From Bacteroidota bacterium (GTDB lineage: Bacteria; Bacteroidota; Bacteroidia; Bacteroidales; JADFUO01), in assembly GCA_015222115.1 (NCBI GenBank), contig JADFUO010000031.1, forward strand, positions 1 through 6,998: a DNA stretch of 6,998 bases. Direction: 5' to 3'. The notes under the pieces were generated by a model. That model worked only from the letters and a program-made list of their open reading frames with translations, was not told where the DNA came from and ran no database searches. Shown piece by piece: positions 1 through 5,387 of this stretch; positions within the stretch are counted from its first letter, which is position 1; each line of letters opens with the position of its first letter. The translations under genes and the position numbers were made by a program.

Positions 1-684
1 GAAAATAAAGATTTAATAAAAAAAATCGATGCCTTAAAAATTTCATGGTCGGATGAGAAAAATCTTATCAGGAAGACTTTTTTAATAATCAGTGAAAGTA
101 ATAAATATAAAGATTATATGAGTTCATCCGGTAACTCGTACCATGCTGATAAGGAAATTGTTATAAAGTTGTTGAAAAAGGAAATTTCGGAGAACGAAGT
201 TCTGAAAAATTATTATGAGGATAGAAGTATTTACTGGGTAGATGATTATTATGCTGTAACAATGCTGATAATAAAAACAATCAAATTATTTCAAGAAGAT
301 TGGGATGAATTTGTTCCGTTGCCGTCAATTTACAAAACATCAGATAAAGATGGTAATGAAGACCGTAAATTTATTATTGAATTATTCAGAAAAACTATTA
401 TTCATAGCCGGGAATATGAACAATTAATTGATAAAAAAACGAAAAACTGGGAGCTTGACCGTATTGCAGTTATGGACATTATTCTTATCAAAATGGCTTT
501 GGCTGAATTACTTGAATTTCCTAATATTCCCGTAAAAGTTACAATGAACGAATATATTGAATTATCAAAACTTTTCAGCACACCAAAAAGTAAAATTTTT
601 GTAAACGGAATACTTGATAAACTCATCGTAGATTTAAATAAAAAAAATTTAATTAACAAAACCGGCAGAGGATTGATGACGTAG
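1..684 (+). CDS. nusB: Transcription antitermination factor NusB (5' end outside window)
   Basis: The reading frame is open from base 1, so this is the C-terminal 227 residues of a longer protein; the ATG at 118 is internal. NusB is a cytoplasmic RNA-binding protein that, with NusE, binds boxA and supports antitermination of rRNA transcription. The all-helical NusB core is clear: visible residues 149-154 read NWELDR, followed by a hydrophobic helix (AVMDIILIKMALAELLEF), then VTMNEYIEL and FVNGILDKL near residues 180-207. These match the family's 'NW-x-LDR', 'NEA-x-E-x-A' and 'FVNG-x-LD' blocks. The long N-terminal extension is usual for Bacteroidota NusB (about 300 residues against about 140 in E. 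coli). In many Bacteroidota nusB is followed by yajC and coaE (from memory); here it is followed by a 200-bp repeat-bearing gap and an unrelated lipoprotein gene. The tail KTGRGLMT after the last helix is short and basic. Confidence 0.9.
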   Translation, partial: ENKDLIKKIDALKISWSDEKNLIRKTFLIISESNKYKDYMSSSGNSYHADKEIVIKLLKKEISENEVLKNYYEDRSIYWVDDYYAVTMLIIKTIKLFQEDWDEFVPLPSIYKTSDKDGNEDRKFIIELFRKTIIHSREYEQLIDKKTKNWELDRIAVMDIILIKMALAELLEFPNIPVKVTMNEYIELSKLFSTPKSKIFVNGILDKLIVDLNKKNLINKTGRGLMT

Positions 685-692
685 CTTATAGT

Positions 693-760
693 GTTTGACG
701 TTTGTCGTTTGACCCCGATACATTCATGCTTCCATACGGGGCAAGCGTTTGACGTTTGAT
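693..760. repeat. Heptanucleotide repeats of GTTTGAC type, in two blocks
   Basis: Three tandem 7-bp units stand at 693-713 (GTTTGAC, GTTTGTC, GTTTGAC) and two more at 747-760 (GTTTGAC, GTTTGAT). The 12-bp string GTTTGACGTTTG occurs exactly in both blocks. The blocks flank a spacer with short inverted arms, CCCCG at 713-717 and CGGGG at 737-741, with a 19-nt loop. The tract begins 9 bp after the nusB stop codon. There is no T-run after the arms, so an intrinsic terminator is not well supported. Function unknown. Confidence 0.65.
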
Positions 761-795
761 TCCAATACGAAAAGCCTGCTAATCAATATTTTTTT

Positions 796-806
796 GGGCT
801 AAAGCC
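796..806. repeat. Short palindrome GGGCTAAAGCC in a T-rich context
   Basis: GGCT-AA-AGCC (797-806) is a 4-bp-arm inverted repeat preceded by a run of eight T residues. From memory, motifs of the form GGCTAAAGCC recur in intergenic DNA of several Bacteroidota as the core of longer palindromic repeats. Here only the core is present, so it may be a degraded copy or chance. It lies about 80 bp upstream of the lipoprotein start. Confidence 0.3.
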
Positions 807-885
807 TATAATTTCAATATTTTTTATATCTTTATCTTTTTTAAAACAATTACGACTTACTATTTTTTAACATAAATAATTTATC

Positions 886-1602
886 ATGAAAAAGAACAAG
901 ATTTTTTTACTCAATGTCTTATTTGCAGGATTGATATTAATCCTGAACGCCTGTGACTGTATAAAAGGAGAAGGACCAATAGAATCGGAATACAGAGATG
1001 TAACCAATTTCACAAAGATTAACCTGGATATTTCTGCTGATGTTTTTCTAACACAGGATACCGGATATTCGGTAAAAATTGAAGCTCAAAGGAATATTCT
1101 TGATATTATTAAAGCTAAGGTTTACGGCAAAACTTTAGAAATTGATTTTGAAGCCAATTGTGTGATAAATGTTGAAAATATTAATATTTATATTTCTATG
1201 CCCGAACTATCGGAAATTGAAGTTGATGGCTCCGGAACTGTTAAAGGTACAAATAAATTTAATGTTCAGGATTTGGAATTATCTGTTTGTGGCTCGGGAG
1301 ATATTATTCTGGATGTTATTGCCAATTCAATATATTCTGATATTGATGGTTCGGGACAAATAAAATTATCAGGTTCAACTAAAAAACATAAAGTTAAAAT
1401 TGAAGGCTCAGGCGATTTAAAAGCCTATGATTTAGTTGCTTATAGATCCAATATTAGATTAGATGGTTCGGGGGATTGTAAAGTTACTGTTCATGACGAA
1501 CTTGATATTGTAATTTCAGGAAGCGGTGATGTTTATTACAAGGGCTCGCCAAATATTAAAACAAGAGTTAAAGGCTCGGGCAGAGTGCAGAAAGTTGATT
1601 AA
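886..1602 (+). CDS. Head-GIN domain (DUF2807) lipoprotein
   Basis: The protein has 238 residues with a lipoprotein signal peptide: MKKNK, a hydrophobic stretch, then a lipobox LNAC with the acylated Cys at residue 23. It is therefore predicted to be a lipid-anchored envelope protein. From residue 28 it reads GEGPIESEYRDVTNFTKINL, the typical opening of the DUF2807 'putative auto-transporter adhesin, head GIN' family, and DUF2807 fills the rest. Seven Gly-Ser-Gly triplets occur at residues 115, 136, 155, 174, 194, 212 and 230, mostly preceded by an acidic residue. That spacing of 18-21 residues is what a right-handed parallel beta-helix would give, one rung per repeat. Length is normal for the family. 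The molecular role is not established; adhesion is only the family name's suggestion. The ATG at 886 is chosen because the signal peptide follows directly; the leader is AT-rich with no Shine-Dalgarno sequence, as is usual in Bacteroidota. It appears to be monocistronic. Confidence 0.88.
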   Translation: MKKNKIFLLNVLFAGLILILNACDCIKGEGPIESEYRDVTNFTKINLDISADVFLTQDTGYSVKIEAQRNILDIIKAKVYGKTLEIDFEANCVINVENINIYISMPELSEIEVDGSGTVKGTNKFNVQDLELSVCGSGDIILDVIANSIYSDIDGSGQIKLSGSTKKHKVKIEGSGDLKAYDLVAYRSNIRLDGSGDCKVTVHDELDIVISGSGDVYYKGSPNIKTRVKGSGRVQKVD

Positions 1603-1616
1603 CCCTTGGTTTTTTT
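1601..1616 (+). terminator. Weak terminator-like hairpin with T-run after the lipoprotein gene
   Basis: AACC (1601-1604) and GGTT (1608-1611) can pair across a 3-nt loop and run into seven consecutive T residues (1610-1616). The stem has only 4 bp and overlaps the stop codon, so stability is poor; the T-run is the main support. It lies between convergent genes, the lipoprotein gene and the minus-strand pseudogene. Confidence 0.25.
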
Positions 1617-2105
1617 AGTTTGAAGTATTAATAGTTACTAATTCTTTTATCCCTACCACGCGTGCGTACCACACTGATCTCTGACAAAGACCAAAGGTAC
1701 GCGCCATAGCCAATGTTGCTGAACGAGCCACTGCTATAACCCCGGTAACCACCCGGAAGGCCGGTAAAATAGCTTTCGTTATTAGCCACTGTATTGGGTG
1801 AGTTCCAACATAAATATTACAACTATCTGGTTCGTTATTATAACAATATTTTTCAATAGTGTCATTATCGGATGGTTTATTAATACCGTCTATTCGCGTT
1901 CCAATATTAAGGTTCTCTGCCATCCAGCATTGTGTACCTATTTGTATGGTGCTGTGGCTTTGTTCATCTCGAAAATCTATAAAATATTTACCACAAAAGC
2001 ATTGCAGATACATTTGCCGGGCTTCCGTCAGTTATAATTGCAACCTGTGCACTGGCTGTGTTTACGCCTAATGCGATTAATGTTGAAATTAAAATTGTTT
2101 TACAT
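1615..2105 (-). pseudogene. Decayed secreted FISUMP-domain protein gene (frameshifts and internal deletions)
   Basis: Three pieces on the minus strand, in different frames, add up to a shrunken surface-protein gene. Piece A (2101 down to about 1997) reads KTILISTLIALGVNTASAQ, a signal peptide, then VAIITDGSPANVSAML, the N-terminal motif common in Bacteroidota surface proteins. The only suitable ATG (2105-2103) is one base out of frame with it (ATG-T-AAA-ACA). Piece A runs into a stop at 1990-1988. Piece B (about 1998-1810) reads CGKYFIDFRDEQ, then STIQIGTQCWMAENLNIGTR, then DTIEKYCYNNEPDSCNIY: the first half of a FISUMP (Fibrobacter succinogenes major paralogous, TIGR02145) domain. Piece C (1807-1628) reads WNSPNTVANNESYFTGLPGGYRG and ends GAYLWSLSE: the later part of the same domain. 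The 'LDVKS...' stretch between A and B and the middle FISUMP block ('GICP-GWHLP' region) between B and C are missing. The closing GFSVRC motif is not seen. A 132-codon open frame from 2013 is a chimera of pieces and not a real protein. Confidence 0.85.
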
Positions 2106-2247
2106 TATTTTAGTATTATGTTATTTAGAATATTTATATATAATAAAAATTTATGCTTTTTCAGGGTTACTTTTTGTCAATTTTCCGTATTAATTAATAG
2201 TAAAAAATTTCTTTATCATTCTTTTTATTATTTTAAAAAATATCATT
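2106..2247. promoter_or_regulatory. Divergent AT-rich intergenic region
   Basis: These 142 bp separate the minus-strand pseudogene start from the plus-strand S74-domain gene, so promoters for either must lie here. The stretch is extremely AT-rich. A TTTG occurs at 2173-2176, but no TAnnTTTG follows at the 19-21 bp spacing of the Bacteroidota -33/-7 consensus, so no promoter is assigned. No Shine-Dalgarno sequence precedes 2248; the leader is A-rich (AAAAAATATCATT), as is normal for this phylum. Confidence 0.3.
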
Positions 2248-3375
2248 ATGAAAAAAATTACAATTTATATTTTTATTGTTTTTCTGTTTGGAATAAGCAT
2301 AAATGTGATGCCCCAAGGTGTGGCAATTAACAGCGATGGTTCCGCTGCTGATGGTACTGCCATACTTGATGTTAAATCAACAACAAAAGGTATATTAATA
2401 CCGCGTATGACCTATGATGAACGTAACGCAATTACGAGTCCTGCAGCTGGACTTTTGGTTTATCAAACGAATAATTATTCAGGTTTTTATTTTTACAATG
2501 GAACTATATGGTTTCTTTTTGATGATGATGGAACTACGGTTTCAGATTTTGATAATAATACCAAAATACAGGTTGAAAAAAGCACTAATGAAGACATTAT
2601 AAGGTTTGACATAAACGGTACTGAAAAAATGAGATTGAGAGAATCCATATTGGAATTTGTTAATACAGGTTATTCGGTATTTATTGGCGAAGAAGCCGGT
2701 ACTAATGATGACCTGAGTGATAACTATAATGTTTTTATTGGCTATCAGGCAGGTAAATCCAACACATCAGGTGAGCGTAATACCGGAATTGGTAACGAGG
2801 CGCTTAAAAACATTACAAACGGTATTTATAACTCTGCAATTGGAGAAAATGCCGGTCCCATAATCTCAAATACTAACAATTCCGGAGCATTTGGTTATCT
2901 TTCACGGCCATTGTTATCCAATTATATATGCATCGGTAACACTTCTATCACAGGTATTGGTGGGTATGCTTCATGGTCACTTCTGTCGGATAAAAGGTTT
3001 AATCAGAATATTGAGGAAAATATACCTGGTTTAGAGTTTATTAAAAAATTACGTCCTGTAACTTATAATTTAGATGTTGAAAAACTTAATGATTTCCTTG
3101 GTGTCTCCAAACATATACGAAATAATGAGATAATGCAAAAAGCTTCACAAGAAAAAGCAGCCATTATACAAACAGGCTTCATTGCACAGGAAGTGGAACA
3201 GACAGCCCAATCACTTGGTTATAATTTCAGTGGTGTAGATGCTCCTAAAAATGAAACCGGCCACTACGGATTACGATACGCCGAGTTTGTTGTGCCTCTG
3301 GTGAAAGCCATACAGGAACAACAAAAAATGATTGAAGAGCTGAAAGCGAGGATTGAGGAGTTGGAGAAAAAATAG
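2248..3375 (+). CDS. Exported beta-roll protein with C-terminal peptidase S74-like (intramolecular chaperone) domain
   Basis: The protein has 375 residues. Residues 1-23 are a signal peptide (MKKITIYIFIVFLFGISINV then MPQ). Residues 25-55 carry the Bacteroidota N-terminal motif VAINSDGS...ILDVKSTTKGILIPRMT. Residues about 144-216 form a repeat series with IG at 146, 164, 181 and 198 and FG at 215 (VFIGEEAG, VFIGYQAG, TGIGNEAL, SAIGENAG), a 17-18 residue period typical of trimeric beta-roll or tail-fibre stalks. Residues 247-353 match the S74 domain: SDKRFNQNI, GLEFIKKLRPVTYNLD, TGFIAQEVEQ (309-318) and YAEFVVPLVKAIQ. Residues 354-375 are a heptad coiled coil ending at the stop. In phage endosialidases this domain trimerises the fibre and then cuts itself off with a Ser/Lys dyad; here the Ser is present (S247) but the position five later is Asn252. 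By inference this is a trimeric surface fibre whose tail may stay attached. The gene is single, divergent from the pseudogene, and followed by repeats. Confidence 0.85.
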   Translation: MKKITIYIFIVFLFGISINVMPQGVAINSDGSAADGTAILDVKSTTKGILIPRMTYDERNAITSPAAGLLVYQTNNYSGFYFYNGTIWFLFDDDGTTVSDFDNNTKIQVEKSTNEDIIRFDINGTEKMRLRESILEFVNTGYSVFIGEEAGTNDDLSDNYNVFIGYQAGKSNTSGERNTGIGNEALKNITNGIYNSAIGENAGPIISNTNNSGAFGYLSRPLLSNYICIGNTSITGIGGYASWSLLSDKRFNQNIEENIPGLEFIKKLRPVTYNLDVEKLNDFLGVSKHIRNNEIMQKASQEKAAIIQTGFIAQEVEQTAQSLGYNFSGVDAPKNETGHYGLRYAEFVVPLVKAIQEQQKMIEELKARIEELEKK

Positions 3376-3427
3376 TTAGGTTTCAGGTTGCGGGTATGAA
3401 TAATTTAACAAAGAATAATGAATAGTT

Positions 3428-3462
3428 ATTTACGATTTACGAATTACGATTTACGAATTTAA
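3428..3462. repeat. Heptanucleotide repeats of ATTTACG type
   Basis: Four 7-bp units stand in perfect register (ATTTACG 3428-3434, ATTTACG 3435-3441, AATTACG 3442-3448, ATTTACG 3449-3455), followed by a degenerate AATTTAA. The tract starts 52 bp after the stop of the S74-domain gene. Bases 3442-3459 match, in reverse complement and with one mismatch in 18, bases 5208-5225 beyond the next gene, so related arrays flank the T9SS cargo gene in opposite orientation. Confidence 0.75.
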
Positions 3463-3466
3463 TTAA

Positions 3467-3516
3467 AACACATGAACACTTTAACACGATAACACACAAT
3501 AACACATAAACACGCA
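3467..3516. repeat. AACAC repeats with 8-bp period
   Basis: AACAC occurs six times, starting at 3467, 3475, 3483, 3491, 3501 and 3509; spacings are 8, 8, 8, 10 and 8 bp. The three bases after each AACAC vary (ATG, TTT, GAT and so on). The tract lies directly after the ATTTACG heptamers and ends about 35 bp before the start of the T9SS cargo gene, so it would lie in or near that gene's promoter or leader. Whether it binds a protein is unknown. Confidence 0.6.
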
Positions 3517-3549
3517 GACTTTTTAAAAAAACCTAAAAAATAAACAGTT

Positions 3550-5196
3550 ATGAAAAACAAAAATTTTAGAAACTTAGTATTATTGCTAATATTATTTTTT
3601 AGTTTTCAAATATCCAACGCTCAAATGGTTCTTTCCGATGGCTCACGAGTAAATGTCAATTCTGGAACAACTATAATCCAGTCGGGTAATGTAACTATTA
3701 ATTCAGGTGCTATATTTGAACTTAGTGGTAACATGGCCGTTACCGGTACTTTTACCAACAACGCCGGAACTTCCGGTTTTGTTCTTAAATCAGATGCCAC
3801 AGGCACTGGCTCGTTAATTGAAAGCAGTGGAATTAATGCAACAATAGAAAAATATATTGCCGAGGATATTTATCACTACCTATCTTCCCCAGTAAATGAC
3901 CAGGCATTAACAATATTTACAAATACAGGTATAGCCCATACCGATTTTGACCTTTTTTATTACAGGGAGGCCTGTAATTTTGGAGGAGGCCCTGCATGGA
4001 TTGATGCAGGTGATAAAACTTCCGGTATTTTGGAAGTTGGATTAGGATATGCTTATGCATATACAAAAAGTGGAAATAGTGACACAACACTTTCATTTTC
4101 CGGCACTACAAATACCGGAACCATAACTAAGCCAATTACTTATACTTATAATGCAGATATTTCAACAGATACCTCGTATTTCGGCTGGAACCTCGTAGGA
4201 AATCCGTATCCTTCACGCATTAATGCAACTACATTTATTAATGATAATTCAAATATTTACGGGACATTGTATTTTTGGGATGAAGCCGGCACTATTGAAT
4301 ATTCAGACTATGCCACATGGAACATCTCAGGTGGAGTAGCCGGAGGTGGTGGAAATCCACCAAACGGTTTCATTGATGTGGGGCAAGCATTTATGGTGCA
4401 TACCACTACTACCTCAACTTCGGTTTCATTCAATAATAATATGAGAGTTCATAATACAGCACAATTCTTTAAAGAAAATAAAGATATTAAAAGATTTAAA
4501 ATAAGTGTTGAAAATGAAGAAGGATATTATAATGAAACACTCATTGCATTCCTTGAAGGTACAACAAATGGTTTTGATAATAAATATGATGGCTTAAAAC
4601 CTAAATTGAATTCAAATATCGCACTATATACAAAATTAGTTGAAAATGATGGATATGATTATGCTATTCAGGGATTACCTCCTCTTTCAAATGGAGGTGT
4701 AACAGTAAAATTAGGAATTGATGCAGGCACTGAAGGTATTTATACTTTTAATGTTGTTGATATTGAAAAATTTCATGATACAACAAGTATTTTCCTTGAA
4801 GACCTGATTAATAATATTTCAGTGAACCTTAGAAAAACCTCTGAATATACTTTTAATGTAAATGAGACAGGATCAATAACCGACAGATTCCTTTTACATT
4901 TTAATACTTCGGCTGTTGGTATTAATGAGCCGGGAAGCATTAATAACCAAATCAAAGTTTACACACATAATGATATTATTTATATTGAAAATAATGATCC
5001 TTTTGGAGATATTTATGTTGAAATTTACAATACATTTGGACAGCAATTGATTTTCCGCAAATTAGATAATAAGAACAAAAATGAAATACCGGTAAATGCC
5101 GGCAGAGGAATTTATATCGCAAGGGTTTTTAGTGAAGAACAGGTGTTTACGGCAAAGGTGTATTTAGGTGATTGTTTATTGTCTATTGATTATTGA
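3550..5196 (+). CDS. T9SS-exported protein with type A C-terminal sorting domain
   Basis: The protein has 548 residues. A signal peptide (MKNKNFRNLVLLLILFFSFQ then ISNAQ) covers residues 1-25. Residues 26-80 are short beta-prone repeats rich in Ser, Gly, Asn and Thr (VNVNSGTTIIQSGNVTINSG). The middle has blocks I have seen in many Bacteroidota T9SS cargos: YHYLSSPVND near residue 110, GWNLVGNPYPS at 212-222 and VGQAFMVH at 277-284. The C-terminal sorting domain (TIGR04183-like) spans about residues 468-539: IKVYTHNDIIYIENND, then VEIYNTFGQQL, AGRGIYIARV and FTAKVYLG. This domain directs export across the outer membrane by the T9SS, after which it is cut off and the cargo is anchored or released. 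No catalytic domain is recognised, so the role outside is unknown. The start is supported by the signal peptide; the leader is A-rich without a Shine-Dalgarno sequence. Residues 542-548 (CLLSIDY) extend past the usual end of the domain and are encoded by the heptanucleotide repeat tract. Confidence 0.86.
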   Translation: MKNKNFRNLVLLLILFFSFQISNAQMVLSDGSRVNVNSGTTIIQSGNVTINSGAIFELSGNMAVTGTFTNNAGTSGFVLKSDATGTGSLIESSGINATIEKYIAEDIYHYLSSPVNDQALTIFTNTGIAHTDFDLFYYREACNFGGGPAWIDAGDKTSGILEVGLGYAYAYTKSGNSDTTLSFSGTTNTGTITKPITYTYNADISTDTSYFGWNLVGNPYPSRINATTFINDNSNIYGTLYFWDEAGTIEYSDYATWNISGGVAGGGGNPPNGFIDVGQAFMVHTTTTSTSVSFNNNMRVHNTAQFFKENKDIKRFKISVENEEGYYNETLIAFLEGTTNGFDNKYDGLKPKLNSNIALYTKLVENDGYDYAIQGLPPLSNGGVTVKLGIDAGTEGIYTFNVVDIEKFHDTTSIFLEDLINNISVNLRKTSEYTFNVNETGSITDRFLLHFNTSAVGINEPGSINNQIKVYTHNDIIYIENNDPFGDIYVEIYNTFGQQLIFRKLDNKNKNEIPVNAGRGIYIARVFSEEQVFTAKVYLGDCLLSIDY

Positions 5197-5261
5197 TCGT
5201 AATCCGTAATTCGAAAATCGTAATTCTTAAATTGATTGATTATTGTCTATTGATTATTATA
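5170..5261. repeat. Long heptanucleotide repeat tract (TATTGAT and CGTAATT types) overlapping a gene 3' end
   Basis: From 5170 to 5239 the sequence divides into ten 7-bp units in register: GATTGTT, TATTGTC, TATTGAT, TATTGAT, CGTAATC, CGTAATT, CGAAAAT, CGTAATT, CTTAAAT, TGATTGA. After one extra T, three more follow (5241-5261: TATTGTC, TATTGAT, TATTATA). Two unit families are thus interleaved. The first 27 bases are inside the T9SS cargo gene, and its TGA stop (5194-5196) lies within a TATTGAT unit. Confidence 0.75.
5176..5258. repeat. Exact 19-bp direct repeat (TTATTGTCTATTGATTATT)
   Basis: The 19-bp string is identical at 5176-5194 and 5240-5258, 64 bp apart. The first copy lies at the end of the T9SS cargo coding sequence, the second in the gap before porQ. 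The two copies enclose the CGTAATT-type units, as if one repeat family had been inserted into another or a block duplicated. Confidence 0.85.
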
Positions 5262-5387
5262 GGTATAAAAACGTTTTGTTTATATTTTTATACTGAACTC
5301 AATAATATTTTCAAACAGCTAACGTTTCTTATCAAGTAATCCGTTTAAAACTTTATTAAGTTATAAGTCATAACAAAAATATTGTCT

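Noticed and set aside
713..741. Intrinsic terminator for nusB (CCCCG/CGGGG)
   Set aside because: The arms are 5 bp with a 19-nt loop and no T-run follows.
1615..2013. A 132-codon minus-strand open frame as a real small FISUMP protein
   Set aside because: After NIYVG it changes to a frame with no family similarity, while the family sequence continues in a different frame; its start is internal and lacks the signal peptide present just upstream in another frame.
2173..2205. Bacteroidota -33/-7 promoter for the S74 gene
   Set aside because: TTTG is present but no TAnnTTTG stands at the required spacing. Partial matches upstream of 886, of porQ and of ispH failed the same test.
1798..2330. Three plus-strand open frames of 70-90 codons (1798, 1859, 2058)
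   Set aside because: They lie antisense to the FISUMP remnant or across the AT-rich divergent region, show no family features, and the third overlaps the signal peptide of the S74 gene in another frame.
2248..3375. Prophage tail fibre because of the S74 domain
   Set aside because: A signal peptide and the Bacteroidota VAI-x-x-DGS module point to a chromosomal exported protein, and no other phage gene is nearby.
3428..3516. CRISPR-like short regular repeats
   Set aside because: Units are 7-8 bp without unique spacers, far shorter than CRISPR repeats of 23-47 bp, and no cas gene is in the window.
3550..5196. PorZ, the T9SS protein that works with PorQ
   Set aside because: PorZ is larger and made of beta-propellers before its sorting domain; this protein shows no propeller repeats and its middle blocks (GNPYP, GQAF) are those of generic T9SS cargo.
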